Assembly: GCA_023436945.1 (NCBI GenBank)
Contig: JAEZHG010000308.1
Coordinates: forward strand, 1-10,082
DNA: 10,082 nt
Source: Pseudomonadota bacterium
GTDB lineage: Bacteria > Pseudomonadota > Alphaproteobacteria > Caulobacterales > Caulobacteraceae
Reading direction: 5' to 3'
Shown here: positions 1 to 7,953 of the stretch, one piece after another
How the letters are laid out: every line of letters starts with the position of its first letter
How positions within the stretch are numbered: the stretch's first letter is position 1
Notes under the pieces: model-generated
What the model was told of the DNA's origin: nothing
The model's input: only the letters and a program-made list of their open reading frames with translations
Database searches by the model: none
Translations under genes and position numbers: made by a program

Positions 1-520
1 GGTCGATACCGCGCAGAACCGCGTTGATCAGGTTCTTGTAGGGGCGGGTCTTGTTGTCACGCTCGGCCAGTTTCACGGCGGTCGAGACCGCGGCAAACGA
101 AGGCGTTTCCAGAACCAGCATCTGGGCCACGGCGATGCGCAGGATCGTCATGGTCGGCAGGGCCGGAAGGGTCTTCAGGCGCTTGGACAGGATTTGGTCG
201 ATCTCGCCCAGACGGCGCAGCGCCCCCATGGCGCAGGCGCGTGCAAAGGCGCGGTCGGTCGGCGACAGGTCGCGGGCAGGGCTGCGGGCCAGTTCCTCAT
301 CCAGACCCGTGCGCTTTTCCAGCGCCGCGTTCAGCAGGATACCGGCAACCAGACGGGCCTGAACGCCCACTTCCGGATAGCGGTCCTCACCCTGCGGGCG
401 TGGGGCCTTGTTGCCACCCGAATGCGGGCGGTTGTTCGGGCGGCCAGCCGGCTTGCCACGCTTCACCGGGCGAACGTGGCCGTCCTTGTTGCGGGTCGTC
501 TTTTCAGGCGGACGGCTCAT
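1..520 (-). CDS. rsmB: RsmB/Sun-type 16S rRNA cytosine-C5 methyltransferase, N-terminal part (cut by window edge)
   Basis: This reading frame starts at the ATG at 518-520 and leaves the window after 173 codons, so the C-terminal part is missing. Residues about 52-171 look like the NusB-like RNA-binding domain that precedes the catalytic domain in RsmB/NOP proteins: a helical region with DLSPTDRAFARA, LRIAVAQMLVLET and, near the edge, KNLINAVLRGI. In this family the enzyme methylates a cytosine (C967 in E. coli numbering) of 16S rRNA in the cytoplasm. The SAM-binding and catalytic-cysteine domain lies outside, so the assignment rests on the N-domain alone; a free-standing NusB is unlikely because of the long N-terminal tail. 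Residues 1-45 form a basic, Arg/Lys/Gly/Pro-rich tail of probably disordered character. The start codon overlaps the kup stop in an ATGA, with a possible ribosome site AGGTG five bases upstream, suggesting translation coupled to kup. Confidence 0.82.
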   Translation of the reverse strand, partial: MSRPPEKTTRNKDGHVRPVKRGKPAGRPNNRPHSGGNKAPRPQGEDRYPEVGVQARLVAGILLNAALEKRTGLDEELARSPARDLSPTDRAFARACAMGALRRLGEIDQILSKRLKTLPALPTMTILRIAVAQMLVLETPSFAAVSTAVKLAERDNKTRPYKNLINAVLRGID

Positions 521-2490
521 ACGGACACCTGCGTGCCAAGTTCGACCACACGGCCGGGCGGAATACGGAAGAAGTCGGTCGGATTGGCAGCGTTACGCAT
601 AAGGAAGATGAAGAGTTTGTCCTGCCACAAGGGCATGCCCTGTCGGGCGGATGGAATGACGGAGCGACGGCCAAGGAAGAAGCTGGTCGACATAATGTCG
701 AACTTCAGCCCCTGACGACGGCACTGGGCCAGCGCCTTTGGCACGTTGGGTGTCTCCATATAGCCGAATGTGAGCGTAACGCGTTTGAAATCGTCGGAGA
801 TGACTTCGATTTCGATGCGCTGGCTGTCACTGACACGCGGCTTGTGGGACGTGTGCACGGTCATGATGATGTTCTTCTCGTGCAGCACCTTGTTGTGCTT
901 GAGGTTGTGCATCATCGCCACAGGCGCGACCGTCGGGTCCGACGTCAGGAAGATGGCGGTGCCCTGCGCGCGATGCGGCGGGCGGGCCGACAGCATCTCG
1001 ATCAGATCACTCAGAGGTAGGCTGTCGCGACGGGTCTTCTCCCCGAGGATTTGCGTGCCGCGTACCCACGTCCACATCAGGGTGACGATCATGCCGCCGA
1101 TCAGCAGGGGCATCCATGCACCGTCAGGGAGTTTCAGCAGGTTCGAGCTGAGGAAGACCATGTCCACAAAGCCCATCGGGATGAGCAGGGCCAGTGTGCC
1201 CCACAGCGGCCAGTTCCATTTGTGGCGCACCACGGCAAAGGCCATCAGGGTGTTCACGAACATGACGCCCGTTACAGCCACGCCATAGGCGGCGGTCAGG
1301 TTGTGGGTGTTCTGGAAGGTCACCAGAAGGAACAGCACGCCCACCATCAGAAGGCCATTCACGGCCGGAACGTAGATCTGGCCGGCCTGCGTCTCGGAGG
1401 TGTTGCGGATGTCGAGGCGCGGCAGAAGACCCAGCTGTACCGCCTGTTGCGTGACCGAGAAGGCACCGGTGATGACCGCCTGACTGGCGATAATGGTGGC
1501 GAAGGTCGCAAGGATCAGCAGCGGCCAGTAAATCAGCTGCGGCACCATGTTCCAGAACGGATTGTCGATCGCGGTGGGGTGGGCCAGCAGGAAGGCCCCC
1601 TGACCCAGATAGTTCAGGGTCAGGCAAGGCAGGACAACAAACAGCCAGCCCTTGCGGATCGGCGACTTACCGAAATGGCCCATGTCGGCATAGAGCGCCT
1701 CGGCACCGGTGACGGCCAGGAAGACGCTGCCGAGAATGACAAAGCCCAGTACCGGATTGGCCGCCAGCATCGTCAGCGCATAGTGCGGCGACAGGGCGGT
1801 GATGATCGAGAGATCGTCGAAGATGTGGAACAGGCCCAGCGCGCCCAGCGAAAGGAACCAGAACAGAGTGATCGGGCCAAAGAATTTGGCCAACCCTGCC
1901 GTGCCGTGGGACTGCACCATAAACACGCCGACCAGAATGACGGCTGCGATTGGCACGATGAAGGGATTGATGGCGCTGCCGACACCCGGCGCGCCCTGGA
2001 TGCCCTCGATGGCGGAGAGCACGGAAATGGCAGGGGTGATCACACCGTCCGCATAAAACAGGGCGGCACCACACACACCGAGCACAAACAGGAAGGCGCT
2101 GCGACGGCCAAGTGCATTCTGGGCAAGCGCCATAAGCGACAGGGCACCGCCTTCGCCACGGTTATCCGCACGCATCAGGAAGGCAACGTATTTGAACGTC
2201 ACCACAACCATCAGCGCCCAGAAGGCCAGCGACACCACGCCCATGACGGCTAGGCGCGGATCGCCCAGGCCTTGTGCGTGGCCAACAGCCTCGCGCAGGG
2301 CATAGATCGGGCTGGTGCCGATGTCGCCGAACACCACGCCGATGGCACCGATCATCAAGGCCCGCTGGGCCTTTTTGGATATTGGCGTGCCGGATGCCCC
2401 GTCATGCGGGTGCTGTGGCGTATGAGCGGAAGAAGCTTTTTCGTTTGCGGCGGCCGGCTGTCGGTCGTCGCGGGGGTGATCCCCGACCAT
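517..2490 (-). CDS. kup: Kup-family potassium uptake permease
   Basis: This is a 657-residue inner-membrane protein of the Kup/HAK/KT family, which imports potassium, probably with protons. Hallmarks in order: GDIGTSPIYALRE at 55-67 in the first membrane helix, ADNRGEGG near 108-115, ALFYADGVITPAISVLSAIEG at about 143-163, TGAEALYADMGHFG at 261-274, IIASQAVITGAFSVTQQA at 333-350, and the family C-terminus FFRIPPGRVVELGTQVSV at 640-657. About twelve hydrophobic segments cover residues 45-480, followed by a soluble C-terminal domain. The length matches the family. I start at ATG 2488-2490 because GGAGG lies six bases before it; the frame stays open upstream to an ATG at 2524-2526 and a TTG at 2527-2529, which would add 12 or 13 residues but have no ribosome site. 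The N-terminal 40 residues are polar and not conserved in the family. The stop overlaps the rsmB start. The 74-base gap to the upstream gene shows no clear promoter. Confidence 0.95.
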   Translation of the reverse strand: MVGDHPRDDRQPAAANEKASSAHTPQHPHDGASGTPISKKAQRALMIGAIGVVFGDIGTSPIYALREAVGHAQGLGDPRLAVMGVVSLAFWALMVVVTFKYVAFLMRADNRGEGGALSLMALAQNALGRRSAFLFVLGVCGAALFYADGVITPAISVLSAIEGIQGAPGVGSAINPFIVPIAAVILVGVFMVQSHGTAGLAKFFGPITLFWFLSLGALGLFHIFDDLSIITALSPHYALTMLAANPVLGFVILGSVFLAVTGAEALYADMGHFGKSPIRKGWLFVVLPCLTLNYLGQGAFLLAHPTAIDNPFWNMVPQLIYWPLLILATFATIIASQAVITGAFSVTQQAVQLGLLPRLDIRNTSETQAGQIYVPAVNGLLMVGVLFLLVTFQNTHNLTAAYGVAVTGVMFVNTLMAFAVVRHKWNWPLWGTLALLIPMGFVDMVFLSSNLLKLPDGAWMPLLIGGMIVTLMWTWVRGTQILGEKTRRDSLPLSDLIEMLSARPPHRAQGTAIFLTSDPTVAPVAMMHNLKHNKVLHEKNIIMTVHTSHKPRVSDSQRIEIEVISDDFKRVTLTFGYMETPNVPKALAQCRRQGLKFDIMSTSFFLGRRSVIPSARQGMPLWQDKLFIFLMRNAANPTDFFRIPPGRVVELGTQVSV

Positions 2491-2502
2491 GCAAAACCTC
2501 CG
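2484..2502 (-). promoter_or_regulatory. Ribosome binding site deciding the kup start
   Basis: On the minus strand the sequence reads CGGAGG, then TTTTGC, then ATG. This near-perfect anti-16S match at ideal spacing favours the ATG at 2488-2490 over the ATG and TTG codons 36-39 bases further upstream. Confidence 0.7.
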
Positions 2503-2564
2503 GGTCGCGTGAGGAGACGCGCCCATCAAGAGCGGCGGGCCTTTAGCCCCTTTCTTTCAGCGGT

Positions 2565-3320
2565 TCAATCGCGACGTGGTTCCGGCAATCTCGCGACGGA
2601 CAGAATACGCCGATCACGCTTTCCTTGCACGATTACAACCAGAGCGTCCTCGCTTAGACCGTGGGCGGACAGTTCGCGCGGAAGATCGTAAAGAGAGGCC
2701 CTGCCGTTCCAGTCACCCAAGTTACGGATTTCTTTCACAACATTGATGTGCCGGACGGACTGGCCCTGATTGTCGCCTGTACGCACTTCAACCGTTTGTA
2801 GGCCCGGAGCATAGCGCACGGCGACCACTTCGGCTCCACCTTCAGGCAGTCTGCCCGAACCCACTGCGACACGATCGCCTGTTTCGCGAAATTCGATATC
2901 AGGCGGCGGAAGACTTGACGAAACAGGCTCTGACAGGGCGATTTCGACCTCGGGCGCACTGCGCGGGACAAGCTGGCGCTGTCCGTCGATCACAATTTGT
3001 GGCGTCGAGACGCTGCGCTGGCCAAGGGCCTGACGATAGCCGCGCTGGCGCTCGGTAAACTCGGGGCGCGCAAAGGTGTCGCGCCAGCCCAGATAGTCCC
3101 AGTAATCCACCCCATAGGTCAGGACCACGACCTTGGGATCACGCGCCGCCCGCTCCAGCGCCGCATTGGCATCGGGACAGCCCGAACAGCCCTGCGCCGT
3201 GAACAGCTCGACCACCACAGGACGGTTGTGGGAACTGGCAAATGAGGGTGCCGGAGCTGACGCCAGAAGGCACGCACCTGCAACAAGACCCGAAGCTATG
3301 AAACCCACGCGTATCTGCAT
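2565..3320 (-). CDS. Secreted DUF1223-family thioredoxin-like protein
   Basis: This 251-residue protein matches the DUF1223 family in VVVELFTAQGCSGCPDAN (35-52), the VDYWDYLGWRDTFA block (71-84), the following FTERQRGY, and STPQIVIDG (105-113). A thioredoxin-like fold is known or predicted for the family, and the CSGC pair at 45-48 is a possible redox centre; the actual substrate is unknown. Residues 1-28 form a signal peptide (MQIRVGFIASGLVAG..., likely cut after SFA), so it should act in the periplasm. The start is uncertain. ATG 3318-3320 gives the most normal signal peptide. A GTG at 3336-3338 has AAAGG seven bases upstream, and an ATG at 3360-3362 gives 265 residues but would sit only eight bases after a hairpin. 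The gene follows the S9 peptidase across two hairpins and precedes kup on the same strand; no functional link to either can be read from sequence. Confidence 0.85.
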   Translation of the reverse strand: MQIRVGFIASGLVAGACLLASAPAPSFASSHNRPVVVELFTAQGCSGCPDANAALERAARDPKVVVLTYGVDYWDYLGWRDTFARPEFTERQRGYRQALGQRSVSTPQIVIDGQRQLVPRSAPEVEIALSEPVSSSLPPPDIEFRETGDRVAVGSGRLPEGGAEVVAVRYAPGLQTVEVRTGDNQGQSVRHINVVKEIRNLGDWNGRASLYDLPRELSAHGLSEDALVVIVQGKRDRRILSVARLPEPRRD

Positions 3321-3370
3321 GGGGGCGAGATTAAGCACCGCTTGGCCTTTGGCGCCGCTCATAAATGCGT

Positions 3371-3400
3371 GAGGGGCGGCAGGTTGCCCCGCCGCCCCTC
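3371..3400 (-). terminator. GC-rich hairpin after the S9 lipoprotein peptidase gene
   Basis: GAGGGGCGGC (3371-3380) and GCCGCCCCTC (3391-3400) are perfect ten-base inverted arms around a ten-base loop. It lies 28 bases past the peptidase stop and upstream of the DUF1223 start, as expected for a terminator of leftward transcription. The minus-strand bases after the stem are ACGCATTT, a poor T-tract, so intrinsic termination may be partial; a role in protecting the mRNA 3' end is an alternative. Confidence 0.55.
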
Positions 3401-3404
3401 CAGT

Positions 3405-3420
3405 TCAAGCCTTGGCTTGA
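3405..3420. repeat. Short palindrome next to the terminator-like hairpin
   Basis: TCAAGCC (3405-3411) and GGCTTGA (3414-3420) are perfect inverted arms separated by TT. It lies between the peptidase stop codon at 3428 and the larger GC-rich hairpin. The two-base loop makes it a poor RNA hairpin unless the end pairs open; it could be part of a double stem at the transcript end or a protein-binding palindrome. Confidence 0.45.
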
Positions 3421-3427
3421 GCCTGTT

Positions 3428-5647
3428 TTAGTCCATCAGCTGTTGAGCCAGATAGACATAGTGGCGCGCCCAGCGACGCGCATTGGCCACTGGATCGGCA
3501 TCGTTGGAGTGACCGCCAGCGGTGTCCTCATAATAGATGTGGTCGTGGCCCATATCGCCCAGACGCGCCGCAAATTTGCGGGCGTGACCGGGGTGAACAC
3601 GGTCGTCCAGAGTGTTGGTGGTCAGATAGACGCGCGGGTATTTCACGTCCGGACGCAGCAGCTGATAGGCCGAATATTTGGAGATGAACTCCGCATCACC
3701 CGGAATGCGCGGGTCGCCATATTCCCCGATCCACGAGGCACCGGCCGGCATTTCCGGATAGCGCATCATGTCCACCAGCGGGCTTTCGATAACCGCAGCG
3801 TTGAACAGGTCTGGGTTCTGGGTGATTGACACCGAGGTCAGGACGCCACCGTTCGAGCGGCCATAGATGCCAAGGTGCTGCGACGAAGTGATGCCGCGCG
3901 CGATCAGCTCACGGCCCACGGCAGCAAAGTCATCAAACGCACGCTGGCGGTTTTCGCGAAGTGCGGCCTGGTGCCATGCGGGACCGAACTCGCCGCCGCC
4001 ACGGATGTTGGCCTGAACGAACACGCCGCCGTTCTCGAGCCAGAGCTTGCCCATCTCCGGCTTGTAAGCCGGCGGGAAGCTGGCTTGGAAGCCGCCATAG
4101 CCGAACAGGATGGTCGGGGCCTTGCCGTCCATCGCCAGATCACGCGGGCGGGTGATGAAGTACGGGATCTTGGTGCCGTCAGCCGAGGTGGCTTCGAACT
4201 GCTCGACCACGTGGGTCGAGGCATCGAACTTGGCCGCGGCGGTTTTCATCGTGGTGATGGTGCCAGTGTTGAAGTCGGCGAGGCTGAGCGTCGGCGGGGT
4301 CAGGAAGCCCTGCGTCGAGACAAAGACATGGCCCGTCGAGCGCGAGGTCGAGCCCAGACTGACGGCCAGATTTTCCGGCACGTTCAGGCTGGTTGCGGTC
4401 CAGCCAGCGTCGCTCGGGCTGAAGCGGGTCAGCTTGCCCACGACGTTGTCGGCGATGACGGCCAGAATGCCGTCCTTCATCACGCGCACATCTTGGAGCG
4501 ACTGGCGGGAGGTCGGCGAGAAGACGACGGCAGCGTTGCGCGGATAGGCGATACGCGGACGGTTCTCGCCCAGCAGGTTCAGCGGAATGGCCAGCAGTTC
4601 ACCGGCCTTGTAGGCGTGACCGTCGAAGGTCCAATCCTCGTCCGGCGAGAAGACAAGTTTGTCGCCCAGCATGGCGTTGACGCCCACGCGGCTCGGCAGG
4701 TTCAGCTTATAGGGCTTGTTGTTGGCACCCAGCGCCCAGATTTCCGAGCGATAGGTATCCAGAGGGCGGCTGAACAGCACGGCCTGAACCGCACCATCCG
4801 GATCGCGCATGACCATGGGCGAGACGCCATAGCCGCCGTCAGATTGCTGGCCGCGGTAAAGCTCGGTGGCCTGTGCCAGCGTCTGGCCGCGTTTCAGGGC
4901 CTTGACGATGAAGGGATAGCCCGACTCCGTCATGGTGCCCGCGCCGAAATCGGTGGCGACCAGCAGGGTGTCCTGATCCAGCCACGAGATGCGGTGCTTG
5001 CCTTCTGGGATGTCGAAACCGCCAGCCACGAAGGTTTTCGTGGTGGTGTCGAACTCGCGCACGCGCACGGCGTCCTTGCCGCCGTCCGACAGGTTGATCA
5101 GGCAGCGGGTCTCGGCAGGGGCGAGGCAGGACGAGCCTTTAAAGACCCAGTTCTGACCTTCGGACTTCGACAGGGCGTCGATGTCCAGCAGGGTCTCCCA
5201 ACGTGGTGCAGTCGTGCGGTAGCTTTCCAGCGTCGTGCGGCGCCACACCCCTTTGGGGTTGGTGCCGTCCTGCCAGAAGTTCGACAGTTGGTCGCCAAGG
5301 AACGAGACGCCCGGAATCCGGTCCGTCGAGGTCAGGATGGCCTCGGCCTGCTGGCGGAACGGCTCGTAGCGAGGATCCTGCGTCAGGGCCGCCAGAGACT
5401 TCTGGTTCGACTGGGCGACAAAGGCCATGGCCTCGGCACCCTGAACCTCTTCCAGCGCCAGATGGTCGTCAGCTGCCGCCACGCCCGCGGGCGACAGGTC
5501 GCGCGGGAAGTGCGGTGGCAGGGACGCGGTGCGGGCGCTGGGCTGTCCATCCATACCCGGTTGGCCTGACTGGACTTGGGTGTGGTGGACGCAGGCAGAC
5601 AGAAGCAGTGCGGGCAGGGCGGCGGTCAAAAGAAGTGAACGCATCAT
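3428..5647 (-). CDS. Prolyl oligopeptidase family (S9) serine peptidase, predicted lipoprotein
   Basis: This 739-residue protein has the two-part build of S9A enzymes: an N-terminal propeller-like region and a C-terminal alpha/beta-hydrolase domain. The likely triad is Ser598 in GIYGRSNGG, an Asp of DDRVHPGH at 681-682 and His713 in AGGHSND. The oxyanion-side segment NIRGGGEFGPAWHQAALRENRQRAFDD is typical (parts at about 550-580). Family members cut short proline-containing peptides; the substrate here is unknown. Residues 1-19 form a lipoprotein signal with lipobox LSAC, Cys19. The residue after Cys is Val rather than Asp, so outer-membrane sorting is inferred. I start at ATG 5645-5647, eight bases past the upstream stop; an adjacent ATG at 5642-5644 is equally possible and a TTG at 5657-5659 overlaps that stop. 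It is a paralogue of the frameshifted gene just upstream, and the usual N-terminal DPYxWLE signature is altered here (DHLALEEV). Confidence 0.92.
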   Translation of the reverse strand: MMRSLLLTAALPALLLSACVHHTQVQSGQPGMDGQPSARTASLPPHFPRDLSPAGVAAADDHLALEEVQGAEAMAFVAQSNQKSLAALTQDPRYEPFRQQAEAILTSTDRIPGVSFLGDQLSNFWQDGTNPKGVWRRTTLESYRTTAPRWETLLDIDALSKSEGQNWVFKGSSCLAPAETRCLINLSDGGKDAVRVREFDTTTKTFVAGGFDIPEGKHRISWLDQDTLLVATDFGAGTMTESGYPFIVKALKRGQTLAQATELYRGQQSDGGYGVSPMVMRDPDGAVQAVLFSRPLDTYRSEIWALGANNKPYKLNLPSRVGVNAMLGDKLVFSPDEDWTFDGHAYKAGELLAIPLNLLGENRPRIAYPRNAAVVFSPTSRQSLQDVRVMKDGILAVIADNVVGKLTRFSPSDAGWTATSLNVPENLAVSLGSTSRSTGHVFVSTQGFLTPPTLSLADFNTGTITTMKTAAAKFDASTHVVEQFEATSADGTKIPYFITRPRDLAMDGKAPTILFGYGGFQASFPPAYKPEMGKLWLENGGVFVQANIRGGGEFGPAWHQAALRENRQRAFDDFAAVGRELIARGITSSQHLGIYGRSNGGVLTSVSITQNPDLFNAAVIESPLVDMMRYPEMPAGASWIGEYGDPRIPGDAEFISKYSAYQLLRPDVKYPRVYLTTNTLDDRVHPGHARKFAARLGDMGHDHIYYEDTAGGHSNDADPVANARRWARHYVYLAQQLMD

Positions 5648-5655
5648 ATGTGTGA

Positions 5656-7835
5656 TCAATCCGCTTGAGCGTCGTCCATCAGACGACGGGTAAGATAGGT
5701 GAATTCCAGCGCCTGACGGCGGGCGGTTTCGCGCAGGTTCGCACCCGCAGCGTGGCCACCGTCGGTATTCTCGTAGAACAGGACGTCGTGGCCCAGTTCT
5801 TCAAGACGGGCCGCTGCCTTGCGGGCGTGGCCAGGGTGGACGCGGTCATCCTTGGTGGAGGTGTGAATGAAAACCTCCGGATAGGGCGCATCGGCGCTAA
5901 GCTTCTGATAAGGCGAGTATTCGCCGATCCATGCGCGCTGTTCGGGAATGTCCGGATTACCGTACTCACCCATCCACGATGCACCCGCCAGCAGCTTGTG
6001 GAAGCGCAGCATATCAAACAGCGGCACCTGGATGACGGCGGCGTTGATCAGGTCTGGGCGCTGGGTCAGCATGGCACCCATGAACAGGCCGCCTTGCGAG
6101 CCGCCCATGATGCCCAGATGCGGCTGGCTGGTGATACCGCGTGCGATCAGATCCAGAGCCACGGCCTGGAAGTCTTCGTGCGCACGTTGGCGGTTTTCCT
6201 GCTGGGCAGCTGGTGCCAGCGCGGGCCGAACTCGCCACCGCCACGGGTGTTGGCGATGACATAGATGCCGCCGCGCTCTAGCCACAGCTTGCCGATGGTG
6301 CCGCTGTAGGACGGCAGCAGCGACGACTGGAAGCCGCCATAGCCATAGAGCAGCGTCGGGTTGGAGCCATCGTTCGGGGCGTCGGCCTTACGCACCACGA
6401 AATAGGGGATCAGGGTGCCGTCCTTGCTGGTGGCCTGATGCTGGTCGACGACCAGACCCGTGGCATCGAACTTGGGCGGCAGGGACTTGGAGACCTCGAC
6501 CGCGCCGGTAGAGGCATCGGCCAGATAATAGGTCGACGGGGTCAGATAGCCGCTGATCGAGGCGAAGAACTGATCGTTCGTTTCCGAGGCCGAACCAATG
6601 CCCACAGTGACATTTTCCGGCAGGTTCAGGCGGGTGCGCGACCAGTCATTGGTGTCGTAAACATAGATCGAGCCGCGCACGTTTTCATAAAGCGCGACGA
6701 TCAGCTTGTTACGGGTGTTGTTGATGCCTTCGACGGCTTCACGTTCGCCCGGGCTGAGGATCAGTTCGGCGCGGCTGGCCGGATCGGCCATCCATGCATC
6801 CAGATTATAGGAAAAGATGTCGCCGGTCTTGAAGGTCTGGCCCGACGGTGCGGTCCAGTCTTCGTCGGTCGTGATGACCAGCTTGCCGTTGACGAGTGAG
6901 TTGATGCCACCCTTGGACGGCAGAGCCAGTTTCTCGACGCTGCCATCGGCCTTCAGCAGGTATTTGTCGCTGTTATAGAAGTCCGGCATGCGCTGGATGA
7001 TGGTGGCCTTCAGCACGCCATCGGCATCGCGCAGTCCGTAGGCCGAGACCATCATATCGGTCTGCTCGCCCTTGAATACCTCGACGGCCTGATCGAGCGT
7101 CTGGCCGCGCTTGAGGATACGCACCGAGCGCGGATAGCCCGAGGTGGTCAGGTTCTCGTCACCCACGGCATAGGAAACCAGCAGGGTGTCGCGGTCGATC
7201 CAGCTGATGCCCGATTTGGATTCTGGCAGGGAAATACCGCCCTCGACAAACTTTCCGGTCTGTTTGTCGAACTCGCGGATGGTCACGGCATCCTTGCCGC
7301 CGTCCGACAGCGACACAAGGCAATAGCGGCCTTCCGGCTCAAGGCAGGTTGCGCCCTTATAGACCCAGTTGGCACCCTCGGCTGCGGCCAGGGCGTCGAA
7401 GTCCAGAATGGTTTCCCATTGGGGATCGGACGTCTTGTAGGAGTCCATCGTCGTGCGGCGCCAGATGCCGCGAACGTGCTGGGCGTCCTGCCAGAAGTTT
7501 TCCAAAGTCCCGTCGCGCTGGATGCTGACGGCAGGAATGCGGTCGCGCGATTGCAGGATGTCCAGCGCGTTCTGGTAGAGTCCCTCATAGCGCGGATCGG
7601 CTTGCAGGGTGCCGAGCGAATGGGCGTTCTTTTCGGCGACCCACGCATCCACGCGCTCGCTCTGGACATCCTCCAGCCACAGATAGGGATCGGTGGCGTC
7701 GGTGGTGGCAAAGGTGCCAACCGGAAGGACTTGGGCGGAAGTGTTCGGCGTCTGGGCCATGGCGAGCGGCGCAATCCCTGTAGCGAGGAGGATGGTGGCA
7801 GCAGCCACCGTGCGATGCATGATGCGGCGGGTCAT
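5656..7835 (-). pseudogene. Secreted prolyl oligopeptidase family (S9) peptidase, interrupted by a one-base frameshift
   Basis: Two overlapping frames together spell one S9A peptidase of about 726 residues. The first frame (6147-7835) has a signal peptide, MTRRIMHRTVAAATILLATG to AMA|Q at residues 27/28, the family signature DPYLWLEDV, the propeller-like region, and NTRGGGEFGPRWHQ, then turns into unrelated sequence and stops at 562 codons. The second frame continues with QQENRQRAHEDFQAV and carries the complete triad: Ser in GIMGGSQGG (codon 6097-6099, about residue 580), Asp in DDRVHPGH (about 663-664) and His in DGGHAAG (about 695). The paralogue reads WHQAALRENRQRA here, so one base is missing near 6210/6211. 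As written, the product lacks the catalytic residues and would be dead. It could be a recent pseudogene or a base-calling error. A weak ribosome site (GAGGGG, 13 bases before ATG 7833-7835) precedes it. Its stop lies eight bases before the start of the intact paralogue. Confidence 0.88.
6208..6213 (-). other. Frameshift site in the S9 peptidase gene
   Basis: On the minus strand the codons read TGG CAC CAG CTG CCC AGC AGG (WHQLPSR). Adding one G after CAG gives TGG CAC CAG GCT GCC CAG CAG GAA AAC (WHQAAQQEN), which aligns with WHQAALREN of the neighbouring paralogue. The lesion is therefore best placed as loss of one base between plus-strand 6210 and 6211. Confidence 0.85.
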
Positions 7836-7895
7836 AACGAAACAGAAACCCCTCTGATTTGCTCGTTTGCGCTACAATGACCGCACATTCGCGCA

Positions 7896-7910
7896 GAACA
7901 AGCATTGTTC
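7896..7910. promoter_or_regulatory. Palindrome upstream of the S9 peptidase genes (possible operator)
   Basis: GAACAA (7896-7901) and TTGTTC (7905-7910) are perfect six-base inverted arms around GCA. It sits in the 118-base gap between the channel stop and the peptidase start, about 60-75 bases upstream of ATG 7835, where an operator or promoter element would be placed. I cannot assign a regulator, and no confident -10 element for leftward transcription is visible. Confidence 0.3.
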
Positions 7911-7953
7911 AATCACAGCGGCGCATTTTCGCACCCGGTCAGTCTGGCCTTGG

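Noticed and set aside
1051..2253. Open frame of 400 codons on the plus strand opposite kup
   Set aside because: It is polar, His/Gln/Arg-rich antisense translation of a membrane protein gene with no family motif and no ribosome site; an antisense shadow.
3875..5569. Long open frame of 564 codons on the plus strand opposite the lipoprotein peptidase gene
   Set aside because: It is fully antisense to a well-supported gene, has an Arg/Gly/Ala/His-rich composition without any recognisable domain, and is explained by GC-rich third-position bias leaving stops rare on the opposite strand.
6192..6211. Programmed ribosomal frameshifting to join the two peptidase frames
   Set aside because: A -1 shift would be needed, but the only A-rich run (GGAAAAC) is out of register with the zero-frame codons AGG AAA ACC, so tandem slippage would give mismatches, and no strong downstream pseudoknot is evident. 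A plain one-base loss is simpler.
7869..7880. GCTACAAT on the plus strand resembling a Caulobacter housekeeping -10 element
   Set aside because: No matching -35 lies at proper spacing and no plus-strand gene follows; the downstream sequence is the antisense of the channel gene.
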